From Chondrus crispus (lineage: Eukaryota; Rhodophyta; Florideophyceae; Gigartinales; Gigartinaceae): DNA of 64,000 nucleotides. Each line of letters opens with the position of its first letter. The stretch's first letter is position 1. Under the pieces are notes generated by a model. The model saw only the letters and a list, made by a program, of their open reading frames with translations. It ran no database searches and had not been told where the DNA came from. Positions 1 to 12,300 of this stretch are shown here, one piece after another. The stretch is from the NCBI RefSeq assembly GCF_000350225.1, contig NW_005179313.1, positions 1 through 64,000 on the forward strand, in the 5' to 3' direction. The translations under genes and the position numbers were made by a program.

Positions 1-2209
1 GATCCTTTCCTTAGTTATTCTTTCCCTACGTACCCGTTCCCCTGGGGGCTTGGAACCTTCCGCGCGCTCACCCCCCCTTCGGGCGGAGACGGCGGTATAT
101 CGTTCGTGTGAGATGGCTTCGCCGGAGCCGAACAGCTCGCGAGGGGACGTGTTGAGGTGCCCCACGGTGGACGTCGAGGCTGCCGGTCGTCTGATCGCGT
201 CGTACCGCGCGTTTTATTTCCCCCCTTCGCCGACGGCTCCTTACGCCGACGCGTCTCAACCCTTTGCGGTCCATCGCGCCGAGGTGGTATAGACGCCGCC
301 GGCTCGTCCGACGTGCGGTAGGTGCTTCCTTCTTCGAGGAGGAAGGCTCCTCGTCTGTCCCTCCGGCGGACTGTGCGGCGAAGAGATGGGGGTTTGGCGA
401 GCTCCTATTGGTCGGCCTTGTCGTCACTGCCCCAAGGGAGCTCGCGTCGTCCCCCACCTCCGGTCAGCGTCGTGAGTCCCCGTAACAGGGACGGGCCGGT
501 GCGTTACGGTTGCGGGGTCGTCCCTCCTTGATGTCCAATTCGGCCCGCTCCCACTTCCTCCGCGCGGCGTCATGCTTCCCTCTCGCCACCGCCCCTCGAC
601 CGCGTCGTCGGTTGACGTCGTTCTTCTCTGTGCCGGGGGCGTCGGGCTTCAGCGCGCTGGCGAACGCCGGGGTACTCCCCCGCTGACGGCGAGAGTTCGG
701 GCGCCTCCACTCGCGTCCACCCACAGTTCGCTCGCGTGCGTTTCAGTGGTAATGGAAACGGCTGTACGAGTGCGTTGGCTCAGGTAGTCTCCTCGGGCCA
801 CGAAAAGGGGCTCCCCCTCGTGGAGCGGCCGGGTTACCTACCGACGTGGTGCCTCGCGCTGGCCTTCGGATCGGCGTCATGTCAACGAAGCGACGCCTCG
901 CTCGGCGTAGACTATCCATCTCGAATGAGTCGCGGGACTCTTCGAGGGGCAGCGGCCATGTCCTCCTCCCCTATTACGTCGGCAGACAGGAGTCGCGATT
1001 TCGGCACTCGTCCTTTTCTGTCGTGTTCGTTGCGAACGGATTCTCTTCCACGAGAAGTGTCCCAGTTTAACGTCGCCGTCTGCGGCCGCGAGCGCCCTTA
1101 CATGCGCGCTGGCGTGGTTGTGCGCAATTCCACGTGGGGCAGTCCGGCCTAAGGAACGAATGGTGTCCCGCGCGCTCGCGCCACAGTTGGCGCGACGAAT
1201 TTCGGTAGGGTACACGCGCCCAGGACTGAGTCGAAGACGGCGTGTACGTGGGGCAGGACGATCGGCCGTGACCTCGCGCGCACCTCGTCCCGTTGTGGAG
1301 GTGTGCGGGTATGTGGCGTGGACGAGCCTAGGATATGTAGGTATGCGACGATGCGCTCGAATGCGGGTCGGTGTGCACGAGCGTCCTGCCTCTTGGCGGC
1401 GGGAATGAGGGCGTGTCGCACCGACATGATGCGAGCACATCACACCGCCCGTTCCAGATTGTGTACGGTGGCGTGTGTCAGCCGACCGTCGATTTTTTTA
1501 CGGCCCGCGCGCCTTGTACGCACTCGTAATGCACGTGCTGTCCGCCGTCCGGCGTAATTTCCCACCGTCCAATATTTTCGTATTTTTAGGGAGGTGGCGG
1601 CGGTTTGGTGGCGTCGTCCGCTTTCGAGGCACTGGCAGACAGTTGCCCCTCCGTTCGCACATCGGCTTTCGGATCCTATCATATTTTGTCACTGCTTATG
1701 CGCGCACGCACAAAACGAGCGCAGCGCAGTCGCTCCTCGCCTCATCGATTACCTCAGGGGTCGTCCCCTCTCGGGCAGTACGGACTGTTCGAGGTCTCTG
1801 AGTCGCGTGTTTGGGAGACGTCCCTTACATCGGCTTGGCCCTCTTTCTCTCTACAACCGTTGCGTTATGCTGCAGTTGATCACGACGGAACTGCAACGGC
1901 GTTGTGAGTGTAGCGCCCCGGCACATGTCGTCGTGTTCGCTGGGAGGTCGTGTCCTCCCTCATTTCACTTCACGTCCCAGGGCTACTGTTCGTGACACAG
2001 TACGCCCTGTCTCACGACCCTCCTCTCGTCGGTGATGGCAGTTTGTGTCGCATGGACTTGCGTTGTCCGTGCGTCGACTGGACATCCCATGCTTCCCCGA
2101 AGTTGGTCGGCCACCCTCGTTGTTTCCTTGCGTAGACCCCCGCCCTTTCCGACCGCGAAGGGGGGGTTTAATTTTTCCGGTTAACGGAGCGGTTGGGGGA
2201 GCCCCCTCC
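1..2209 (-). other. Post-pol 3' region of element A'
   Basis: About 2.2 kb between the end of pol and the left edge. On the element strand it is purine-biased, like 45755-49146 of element A. A short stretch near 1530-1620 seems weakly related to 47880-47960 of A. All ORFs here are short and overlap in several frames, and I do not support a gene. The antisense ORF seen in A would mostly lie further left, outside the window. Confidence 0.5.
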
Positions 2210-5200
2210 TTAAGAGTGAACGTCCGCGTTCATTTCGGAGTTGAGGTCCCTCCCCGTGCGTCTTCGAAGACGCAGCGCATATCGAGACACCAACTCTTCG
2301 GGGATGTAGGTGCGTGCCGTCCAAGTGGGTTGGTCGTAGTCCGCCCACTTGATGAGGAACTCCGTTGTTCCGTCTTACATCTCTCGATGCTTGAGTAGCC
2401 TCTCCACGGCGTACTGTGTTCCCTCCCTGACCTTGTCGGCAAGGTCACGCGGGGTCGTCGTGCTCACCCGTGGCACGTCCATCGGCGGGTGCGCGTACAC
2501 GCAGCGGTCTGCGGACACCCGCTCGGTGACGCCATCACGATCGATTGTGATGGTTCGACGATCGTTGGCGAGGACACGGTACGGCCCCACGGCAGGCGAG
2601 GCGAGCTTGTTAGACGTCTTGTCCCCGTCGGTGGGGTTCAGGTAGATGAAGTTATCTGGCTCGAGACGTGTGTTAACCGTTCGAACGGGCTTATCGAAGT
2701 CGCGTTTGTAACGGGCTTGCGTGCGTCGCAAACTCCCGTAGGCCTTCTGGATCGTCGCGTCCAAGGTCTTGAGGAACTCCGCACGCTGCGTTCCCCTATC
2801 GGCGGGTGGAACGTCCCCGCCGGTTCGTGGAAGAGAAAACTCCGGCGGGGGGCGGCTGAGCACGAGCTCAAACGGGGTAGTTCGTGTGGTTCGGTGTACG
2901 TGGGAGCTATATGCGTACGTTAACGGTCCCACGTACACGTCCCAGTCGTCTTGATGCTCGTTCACGTAATTGCGGAGCATCGCCGCAATCTTTCGGTTAT
3001 AGCGTTCCACCTGGCCGTTCGCCTGAAGTTGGTACGCTGACGTATAAAGGTTCGTAATTCCCAGCACTCGGCATGTGCTTTGGAAGAACTTTGCGTTGAA
3101 CTGCGGTCCGTTATCCGACAGTAGCGAGCGTGGGACGCCGTACTTAAAGACCCACGCTTCGCAAAACGCCACTGCAACGGTGTAGGCGGTTACCGTCCGC
3201 AGTGCGACGACCTGCGTTAACTTCGTAAAGCGGTCGGTGATTACCAGGAGTAATCGTTTCCCTGCCTTGGTCTTTGGGAGCGGCCCCAGTATATCAATCG
3301 CGAGGCTCTCCAACGGCCGCGTCGCTGGAAACAGCCTTAATCGGTTTGGGTGTTTCCGAAGCTTGACGCGGTTCATCGCAAAGGTTCGACAACCTCGTAC
3401 GGTCCACACGACGTCCGCTGCCAAGTGGGGCCAGTAGTACTCGTGACGGAGCGCGTAGTACATGCGGTTCTGCCCCGGATGCCCGGCGATGACCGGGTTA
3501 TGGCAGAGCCGCAGCAACCGGACGCGTAGAGTCCGAGGGACCACCACCTGTACGATATCAGGGTCGAAGGGGTGTCTCCGTTTGAGCACCCCTTGGTGGT
3601 CCTCGAAGAACGCGGAATCCCGGGACTCTGACTGTCGTGCCAATACCGTTTGGCAGAAGTCCTCCGCGCGTTGTTCCTCGGCTATCTCCTCTATCGTAAG
3701 AGGGGCCGGCAGGTCGTCCTGCGGAGGGGCGACCTGGGAACCGGACGTATCGGCTTCGAAGTCTTGGGCGCGATCGAGGTCCGCGGCGTCGAACTCCTCG
3801 TTCTCTGCCAAGAAGGCATCGGGTTCTTCTAGAGCAGGGGCTTCGTCGTCGCCCCTCGGCTCGTCGCGCGCTCGGGCGCGCAATTTCCTTCGGGATTTCG
3901 TTCGGTTCCTTGTGGTCACGAAGACGTGGTCGGCCTCGTGCTCGCAGCTCGCGGTGCATACGTGGTCCGCGAGCTCATCCGAGACATCACGAACGGTCGT
4001 GCACGTGTCGTAGGTGGGGATGTCGTCGTCCACCTCGACAGCCGGGCGAGGGTCGTCGGCGACCCTCGGTGATACGAGGCGTGACAGGGCGTCGGGGACC
4101 TGGTGCACGCGCCCGGGGCGGTACTGAATGGTGAAATCGTATTCCGCCAGACGTAGCCGCCACCGGGTGAGTCTTCCGGAGCTCTCGGTCAGGGACATGA
4201 GCCACCTCAGCGCGTCGTGATCCGTTCGGACGGTGAACTTCGTGCCCTCAACGTACGGGCGTAGTGTGCGGACGGCCCACACTACAGCGAAGCACTCGCG
4301 TTCCGTAGCGCTGTAGTTGCGTTCGCTGTCGTTTAACGAATACGACCAATATCCGACGGGACGCCAGTCGTTGGCTTCGTCGTGTTCTTGCAGCAGCGTA
4401 CACCCGAGTTGGTACGCACTTGCATCGGTATCCATCATGTACGGCCCACCGTACCGCGGAAGCGCAAGTATCGGCGGAGCGATTATCCTTGCCTTGAGGT
4501 CCTCGAATGCTTGAAGCTGGGCCTCCGTCGGATTATCGAAGTCGGGGTCGGCGTCTTTGCGGGTCATATCGGTTAGCGGTCGAGCTATCTTGGCAAATCC
4601 CTCGACGAAACGGCGGTAGACGTTGCACGCCCCGAGGAACGAGCGCACCTGCGTAAACGTCCTCGGGAACGTGAACGTCTTGAAGGCGTCGGCCACCGTT
4701 TCGGCTACGCTGAGCTTACCTGGGGATATCACATGCCCCAGGTAATGCACCTTCGGACGGAAGAAGCTGCACTTCTTGAGCTTGAGGGATATACCGGCGG
4801 TCCTCAACAAGCTCAAGACAATGTCGAGGTGTTCGGCGTGCTCCTCGTGCGTTCGGGAAAAAACTATGACGTCGTCGAGGTATACGAGACATATCTGCCA
4901 TCTTACGCCGGACAAAATGATGTCCAATGCACGTTAGAAGGTGGCCGGTGCCCCTTTCAGTCCGAACGGCATACGCAAATGGCGAAACGTACCCATATGC
5001 GTGGTGAATGTGGTCTTATCCCGGTCCTCCGGCGCGACCGGGATTTGCCAGTAGCCTGAATTGCAGTCGAGCGTAGTGAAGACGGCTGCATCCCCTAACG
5101 AATCGATGCAGTCGTCCATCCGGGGCAGCGGATACGAATCCGCTGCCGTCTTTGCGTTGAGACGTCGGTAGTCAACGCAAAACCGAAGGGAGCCGTCTTT

Positions 5201-6138
5201 CTTCGGGACGAGCACCACCGGCGAAGCTCACTCGGTGCTCGCGGGTTCGATAACTCCGGCGTTCAACATCTTGTTGACTTCTTTAGCAACCATCTCACGC
5301 ATGGCGGGCCCCTTTCGGTTGGGCATAGAACGAATCGGTTTCGTCCCCGCTTCGAGTGGTATGCGGTGCTCCGTTGCTCGTATCGTACCGGGCGCACCGC
5401 TCCACAGACTCGAATGCTTACGGCGCATGTCGAGTACCCGTGCGGGGAGCTTGTCATCGTCGATGTATGACAAGTCCATTTCTTTTTCCCAATTCATCGG
5501 CGAATTTTCGGGATCCTTATTTGTGACTCGCGCGGTGCCTTCCGTCGATGATGGGCAACCCGCCGGCTGATCGCCGAGGCCGGCGTGACTTCCCTCGGCG
5601 GTCTTATTTTCCGGGGAGCTTGGTCGTCCAGCTCCCCCTCTCCCGGCTTGCCCGTCCCAGTCGGTGAGATGCAGCGCGTGTGCGATCTCCGCCCCGACTC
5701 GGCGCTCGGGCGTCAGGATAGCCAGCGGATTGCGCTTCGTAACCGACGACGGTGCGCTTCGGGAGCCTCCTCGCTTGGCGCGAGAAATTCGCCACGATCA
5801 CGTCGAAGGTCTGGTTCGGTAAGACCTCAGCTACACCGTTCGTGAGCCTCACTCCGTGTCGACGTTGGAGTGACGGCTTGGGTTCCAAGAAAACGAGGCC
5901 GCTCCCTGCGGTAGTGACGCGTATCCGTGCTTGCGACATCGCAGGGATCGTGACCCATCGGGCGACACGGATCGGCTGTGGGGCTTCTTCGCGTACGTCG
6001 GTCCGACTTGACTGGCGACCGTGGCGCTGGGTTGGGGGAGACGGCTCCCCCTTCCCATCGACAATGGCGAAGGAGCCACCTTGTCAGAGCTCGAGCCTCT
6101 GCGCATCGATGTCGATACTTCGAACGTGCGCATCGATG
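2210..6138 (-). pseudogene. pol: A' pol: end of protease, RT, RNase H, integrase, chromodomain (decayed)
   Basis: The longest open piece is 2375-4927 (850 codons). It contains the RT active site YLDD, RNase H (MDTDASAYQLG), the integrase zinc region, the integrase core (LAIDILGPLP, LLSDNGPQFN, NGQVERYN) and the start of a chromodomain. Relative to element A there is a Trp-to-TGA change next to the STE motif at about 5220, a CAA-to-TAA change at about 4930 just before RALDIIL, and a TAA inside the chromodomain at about 2375. After that TAA the domain still reads FLIKWADYDQPTW and ends at 2210. The second Cys of the zinc-region CxxC is Phe. The RT N-terminal part is 4934-5497. The 5' end is cut by element B at 6139. 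Confidence 0.92.
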
Positions 6139-6143
6139 AACGC
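6139..6143. repeat. Target-site duplication of element B, left copy (aacgc)
   Basis: The five bases aacgc lie directly before the B 5' LTR and again at 16720-16724 directly after the 3' LTR. Removing B and one copy rejoins the A' protease region (compare FIDAHV in A), which confirms an insertion. Confidence 0.95.
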
Positions 6144-6719
6144 TGTAGTACAACGGCGCGAAGGCAATCGCACCACCGCTGCCGCCCCGGGATACAGTAT
6201 GATGGGCTGTAAGCGCGAGAAGAACTGTAAGGAGTTATATTTACAGCACACGGCCGGTGCGGAGTACAGTGGTACCCCGCTGGTTACACGTGTAGGATCC
6301 GAACGGTAAGTAATTAGTAATTAGTAGTTAATGGCACAAATTAGCCAATTTAGCACAGTAGCTGGTATACAGTAAGTAACAGCCACTGTAGCGGGACAGG
6401 TGTCCTAGCGTCCCACTTAGGGGTTAAGACGGGGGGCACCTGCCCCGTTCCAGTAAACGGGGGAGACTCGCCTCCCTTCCCTTTACGGCTTTTTGCTAAC
6501 TCCGTCCGGTTTTACCTCTAAGTCTCAGGCTTCTAACCCGTGACCGGCCGTCCGGATCTAACACCACCGACCGGCTGCGCATCACCGGCCACGTGAGCCT
6601 TCCCTCTTTTCGAGTCCTTCCGTACGGTTTGCGCTCGCGTGGGTTACCCAGCGGCGCGCGCTCCCTTACCTCTAACCCCCCTCGTTCCGAGTGGTCGGGA
6701 CGAAGGTAGTTATACCACA
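6144..6719 (+). repeat. Element B 5' LTR
   Basis: Starts tgtagtacaa and ends tataccaca, the usual TG...CA ends. It is nearly identical to 16144-16719. It contains several cagta/tactg motifs and an AT-rich stretch (taattagtaattag) near 6307 that could belong to the promoter; a start site cannot be placed. Confidence 0.96.
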
Positions 6720-6722
6720 TTT

Positions 6723-6740
6723 TGGTACTCTTGTGGAGGG
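6723..6740 (+). promoter_or_regulatory. Candidate primer-binding site of element B
   Basis: The sequence tggtactcttgtggaggg starts three bases after the LTR. LTR retroelements usually place a TGG-starting site there, complementary to a tRNA 3' end. I could not assign the tRNA. Confidence 0.6.
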
Positions 6741-6846
6741 TATAACTACAGAGGTTGAGCCCGCAGTGGATCGCCAGCGCGAGCAACTACCGATCGGATT
6801 GAAAGAGGTCGAAAATCACCACGTCGATCGCCAGTGATCATCGACG

Positions 6847-9297
6847 ATGAACCGTGCGGATTCCGCCGGAGAAGATACCGCCTCCGGGCGAGCAAGTACC
6901 CGCAGTGGCAGAGGCGCACGGCGCCCCGGGATCGACAATCCGGAAGCCCTGCTACGCCCGCCGTCTACCAGGGGCCAGAAGACCCCTTCCGTTTCGGACA
7001 CCACCGCCGGGCTACCGGCTGGTGGGGGGAACCGCGTACAAGTACTGTACGACGCGTTACTCCCGCGACTACAAACCTGGATGGAGGATTTCCTCGCTGA
7101 GGAACTACCTCAGGTCGTCCAGGTTTGCCTCGACCGAACGGCACCAAGACTGGTGGCGGAGCATGCGGACACCGCGCTCCGCGCCCTGCTGGACGAGAAG
7201 ATCGCCCCCCTCGTACGTGACGAGGTGGTGGTAGCGCTCGCCGCGGAGGAGGACGAATCTCCGACCGCATTGGCTCTAAAGGGAGCTATTAGCTCCGCCG
7301 TGTCCATCCGTCTGGCCACGACATTTACCGAAACGGGAGGCGGTGTACCGCCGCCGGCGCCGCGCCGTGAAACCGTTCCGGGCTCAAGCTTTAATATCGC
7401 TGATCCGATCGGCGCCGTACCCGGGATTGATAGGATGGACCCTCACCCGGAGGGCAGAGCCATCTATCTCCCAACCGTTCACGGTGCTACAGGAAGGACC
7501 ACAGAAAATGTCCTCCCCATACTCGCCGGTACGGGCGACCCCCGCGGGACAGACAACCGCCTGGGGCTCCCCGAGACAGAGAATCGGGACCCGTACCGGT
7601 TGAGCAGAAGACGTGCACCCGGCACGCACAGGACCGAAGCGGAATACACCCGGTATTCCGACGCAGAAGACCCCCGTCACAGGACGGATGAAGACCGCGA
7701 GGAACGCCGCTGGCGATACCGCGATAACCGCGAGGCACGCCACGGGCGATACCGCGATGCCGGAGGGGGAGGATACCCCTCCGATGATGACCCATCCGGT
7801 TCAGAAGACTCTCGCAGGCGGAGCCACAGGGCACGCCGCGATAGAAGCCGAGACCGGCACCGGCACGACCCGTACGACTCGGAAGACTACCACACCGAGT
7901 CGGATGAGGGGCCTCGTCGCTCGAGCGGACTCCGCCGGGCTGCCCTGACAAGCGACGAGCAACGGCCCACGGTAATCAGGCCCCTCAATGACCTGTTTAC
8001 CAAGGCCGTCAACTACAAGACCTACCGCCTGGAACGGCGTAGCTCGCGCTACGACTCCACAGTAGCGCGGCACATTAACCGTAACCGGAAAAAACTGGAC
8101 GTGCAGATGAGGTCCCACACGTTCAGCGGCCAAGATCCGATTGCGGTATTGGGATTCCTCGCACGCCTCAAGATGGCGTGCGACCACAACGGGATCACCG
8201 AGGGAGCCGCCGTGTGGTGCTTTCAGTTCTACCTCACCGGTCAGGCTCACGCCCTACTCCAGTCCCGTCTCAATGGAAATACCATGGCGGTTGACGTGGA
8301 GCGGCGCGAACTGCTCAGGACGTACCCGCAGGTCGTCAACTTTTTGTTGCGTACCTATGCGACCGATGAGGTAATTTCCGAAGCGGTTGGTGACGTGACC
8401 TCCTTCCATCAAAGTTCGAACATGACGGAGGAGGTCTACAGTAACCACCTCTGGGACAAGGCCCTCCGATGCGGTACGGTATTCTCCGACCGGCGGTTGA
8501 AGTCCCTATTCGTCGAGGGGTTACTTCCCGCCACGTGCGCACAGGTCCGCAATTACCTCGCTACGCACCCGGATGTGGATTACCAATCCGTCGCTCGCTA
8601 TGCGCAAGCGATCGGGGAAACCAATCGGGCTTCCCGTCGACAGGGGATGTCCGCCATGGCGCACCGAGAACCGCCCGGAGCGGCTAGAAGATCTGACCGC
8701 ACCGCAAGGACGAGGCCCGTGCTGTCGCTTGAGTCGGCATCCGACATCCCGACGGCCGGGGGATTTGCTGAAGAAGCAATCCTGGCCGTGACGGACCAAA
8801 CCGCCACGCCGACTTCGATGAGCTCGCCACCGACGAGTTACTATCCGTCGCCGGCAGCCTCGACGGCGGGCGCCCCGGTTCCGCCCGCCAACCCTGGCGA
8901 CGTGCGCACAGGACCGTACGGGAGGCAAGGGCAGGATCCACGCGTCCGGTTCTCCGGCGGGAGATTTCCCGGCCCGCCACCGTGCCGGTTCTGCCTGGAC
9001 ACCACGCACCGACAAGAGGGGTGCCCCGTCGTTGCCGATGCGGGCCTGCGGGCCAAGCTTCTGGAGGCACGAGAGGCCAACTACCAGAAGCTACGCATCC
9101 GGCAAGACCTCCGCCCGGGATCCCCGTTCAACCGCCAGGGGCCGTCCGCTTGGCGAAACCAGCGTCAAACGGCCCCTGCAGGCGTCAACGTGGTCGAGGA
9201 ACCGCACCTCGACCACACCGAGGACCCCGTGGCGCGAGCCGCGGATGAAACCCGCGAGGACTTGCTGCTGACGGGGGAAGCCGGGGAGGACGCGTAG
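6847..9297 (+). CDS. gag: Element B Gag polyprotein with CCHC zinc knuckle
   Basis: This is an 816-codon ORF starting 127 bases after the 5' LTR. Residues 1-375 are low complexity, with an Arg/Asp/Ser-rich section at about 275-370. A gag-like capsid core follows at about 378-600 (NDLFTKAVNYKTYRL to GETNRASR). At residues 713-726 is a perfect CX2CX4HX4C knuckle (CRFCLDTTHRQEGC), the nucleic-acid-binding module of nucleocapsid. It should package element RNA into cytoplasmic particles. It ends at TAG 9295-9297. The pol frame is -1 relative to gag and has been open since the stop at 9246-9248, so Gag-Pol is probably made by -1 frameshifting. The first ATG of the frame was chosen; earlier starts in the leader are not excluded. 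Confidence 0.9.
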   Translation: MNRADSAGEDTASGRASTRSGRGARRPGIDNPEALLRPPSTRGQKTPSVSDTTAGLPAGGGNRVQVLYDALLPRLQTWMEDFLAEELPQVVQVCLDRTAPRLVAEHADTALRALLDEKIAPLVRDEVVVALAAEEDESPTALALKGAISSAVSIRLATTFTETGGGVPPPAPRRETVPGSSFNIADPIGAVPGIDRMDPHPEGRAIYLPTVHGATGRTTENVLPILAGTGDPRGTDNRLGLPETENRDPYRLSRRRAPGTHRTEAEYTRYSDAEDPRHRTDEDREERRWRYRDNREARHGRYRDAGGGGYPSDDDPSGSEDSRRRSHRARRDRSRDRHRHDPYDSEDYHTESDEGPRRSSGLRRAALTSDEQRPTVIRPLNDLFTKAVNYKTYRLERRSSRYDSTVARHINRNRKKLDVQMRSHTFSGQDPIAVLGFLARLKMACDHNGITEGAAVWCFQFYLTGQAHALLQSRLNGNTMAVDVERRELLRTYPQVVNFLLRTYATDEVISEAVGDVTSFHQSSNMTEEVYSNHLWDKALRCGTVFSDRRLKSLFVEGLLPATCAQVRNYLATHPDVDYQSVARYAQAIGETNRASRRQGMSAMAHREPPGAARRSDRTARTRPVLSLESASDIPTAGGFAEEAILAVTDQTATPTSMSSPPTSYYPSPAASTAGAPVPPANPGDVRTGPYGRQGQDPRVRFSGGRFPGPPPCRFCLDTTHRQEGCPVVADAGLRAKLLEAREANYQKLRIRQDLRPGSPFNRQGPSAWRNQRQTAPAGVNVVEEPHLDHTEDPVARAADETREDLLLTGEAGEDA
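9249..9297 (+). other. gag/pol overlap, candidate -1 frameshift window
   Basis: The pol frame has no stop after 9248 and gag ends at 9297, so the frames overlap by about 46 bases. A run of five G at 9273-9277, read in gag as acg ggg gaa, would let a P-site tRNA on GGG slip back one base onto GGG. It is not a perfect X-XXY-YYZ heptamer. Pol could instead start at the GTG at 9318. Confidence 0.4.
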
Positions 9298-9317
9298 AGG
9301 CGACGACGTCTCTCCCC

Positions 9318-12300
9318 GTGCCCAGCCTCAGAAGCTTAGGCACCCCCGATCCGGCTGCGCCAGTGGAAGCGCAGCCGGGTAACCGAACGGAAGTCCAGGC
9401 CATCTGCTTCTTCAAGAAGCAGAATTACAAGATCTCCGCGACGGTTGGTCAGAAGCAGGCGTTGATGGTCGCCATCACGCCAGTGCTTGACTCAGGAGCC
9501 GGCCCGAACCTCATCCATTTACGGTGTGTCGCCGAGTCGTGGCGACCATCGATAAAACCGGTTCGGAGCCCAGCGCTCATCGACGCGTCAAACCGCGCGA
9601 TGAAGGCACTAGGGGAAATCCCCCTGCTCGTCCGAATCGGTGAGTTTGTGGCGCGCGTCCCGTTCCTGGTAGTCACGAGCCTCGCCGTGGACTGTATCCT
9701 CGGTACGACCTTCCTGGATCGCCACGTCAAGGCGATCCTCCCACCGCAACGGAAGGTCGTGTTCCACGACGCGCCACCCGTGGCGTTAGTCGGAACAACC
9801 CCCTCGAGGCACGACCGCAAGATGGCCTCGAGGAGCACCGCGCAACAACTACCGCCGTCGGATAAACCCGAACGGAAGCAGGTGGCGTTCCCCGCCAACA
9901 CACCGTCACGGAAGATCCGCCTCGTCAGAGGGGTGACAATTCCCCCGATGACGCAGGCCATGGTGAGGGTCGCCACGCCGGTGGGGGGGCTGTGTTTTTT
10001 ACAGAACTCCCCAAAAACCGCGCACAGGAATTTGACCCTCATGGTACAGGGGGTCATGGATGTTGCCCCCGAAAAACCGTTCTCGGTAATGCTCAGCAAT
10101 TTTGGGCACCGCTCGGTTCACATCCCGAAGCATACCGTAGTCGGACTGGCTCTTCCGTCGCCCACTCACATTCTGACCCTTGGCCACTCGGCCGCGGAAG
10201 CGGCCGAAGCTAAGGAAGGGGGAGGGATATTTAATTCCAACCTCTCAACTGCAAAGGAGGGCGCGGAAGAAGCCGCTGACAACCGTACGAACAAAGGCGG
10301 GGCTGAACACGCCACACCGCCCAAGGCGCACCCCGGGGCGGTTGGAACGGATAAACCCGAAGACCCCGCCGCCCTTGAGGAGGACCCCAACGCCTGGCAG
10401 GAGGACGTCCACATCGGTGCCGAGGACGAGGAGGTACGCTCGGAGATCCTCGAGGTACTGTCCGAATTCAAGGACATGTGGACCGGCCGGCTGGGAAAAA
10501 TCGGGGCCACGAAGCACCGGATTGAGCTCAAGCCCGGTGCTCGCCCGATTTACCAGGCGCCTTACCGCGCCGGACCAACCGCACGGGAAAAAGAGAAAAC
10601 TGAGATCGACCGCATGCTCCGGGCAGGGGTAATTGAACCCGCCACGGCCGAATGGGCAAGCCCCGTGGTATTCGTCCCTAAAAAAGATGGTACCATGCGG
10701 TTCTGTGTCGACTACAGAAAGCTCAACGCAGTCACCGTTCGGGATTCCTATCCGTTGCCGAGTATGGACGAGTGCATCGATTCCCTCGGCGACGCTACTG
10801 TCTTTACCACGCTGGATTGCAACAGCGGGTATTGGCAAGTAGAAATCGCCGAGGAGGACCGCGACAAGACGACGTTTGCGTCGCATTGCGGGTTGTACCG
10901 TTTCCTCCGCATGCCGTTCGGTTTGAAGAACGCCCCCGCGACCTTTCAGCGGGCCGTCGACATCATACTGTCGCTGGTAAAGTGGGAAACCGCACTGGTG
11001 TACCTGGATGATGTTATCATCTACTCCAAGACCGTAACGGAACACGTCGCGCACGTCCGCGAGGTTCTACGCCTACTGCCGGACGCGGGCGTGTCGCTGA
11101 AGCTGTCGAAGTGCGCCTTCTTTGACACCTCGGTCACCTACCTGGGACACGTGATTCGACCAGGTAGGTTGGAGGNNNNNNNNNNNNNNNNNNNNNNNNN
11201 NNNNNNNNNNNNNNNNNNNNNNNNNNNNNNNNNNNNNNNNNNNNNNNNNNNNNNNNNNNNNNNNNNNNNNNNNNNCGCTCGACCTCCCCAGAACCAGACG
11301 GAATTGCGGTCATTCTTAGGAATGTGCAACGTGTACCGTCGGTTCGTGAAGGGCTTCGCGAAAATAGCCGCTCCGCTAAACCGGAAGACGGGGAAAAATC
11401 AAGCCTTCGAGTTTGAGGTTCTTACCGATGAGGAATACGAGGCGTTCGTGGAACTCAAGAAGCGCCTCGTGTCCCCACCGATCCTCGCTCTACCCCGTTA
11501 CGGAAAGAAATACACCCTGGACACGGACGCTTGCGCGTACCAAGTCGGCTGTGCCCTACTACAGGAGCAGCCGGACGGCGACCGCTTACCGATCGGTTAT
11601 TGGAGCCGCGCCCTCACGGACGCGGAGAAGAACTACACCACTACCGAGAAGGAGTGCCTTGCTGTCGTGTGGAGCATCCTCACGCTTCGACCATACCTGT
11701 ATGGGAATACGTTCGACCTCCGTACGGATCATGAGGCCCTCCGCTGGGTTCTCAACCTGGCGGATAGCTCCGGCCGGCTAGCGCGCTGGCGTCTCCGCCT
11801 AGCCGAGTACGACTACGACGTACAGTACCGGCCGGGTATTAAGCACCAACTGGCGGATGGTGTATCACGCCTCCGAGTTGACGGCGCAACCTCCGAACCG
11901 GTTGACGACGAGGTCCCGTGTTTCGCGGTACAATGGCAAGAGGAGGAGCATAACCCCCGCCAAGGTACCGTACACTGGGAGACCCCCGTCGACCCGGGGA
12001 GAGCTGAGCACGCGTTCGCGGTTATACCCGAAGAACGCGACGTCTCATCCGTAACGGTGGAAGAGTTCCTTCGGGAACAGGCCGACGACCCCTTCTGCAG
12101 GGCGGCCGCCGAGACTGTGGGGAACCCGGACTCGCGTTACGACATTGACCGATACGGGTTCGTCGTCCGCAAGTCCCCCCTCGATGAGACCTTGCAGCGG
12201 ATGGTACCGAAGCGGCTCCGGGCGAAGATATTGTACCTCGCCCATCATCCCCGCCTAGCCAGACACCCGGGCGGTACGAGGATGTACTATACCCTCCGGC

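Noticed and set aside
1-2180. Many ORFs up to 188 codons at the left edge
   Set aside because: Same reasoning; this is the non-coding 3' region of A'.
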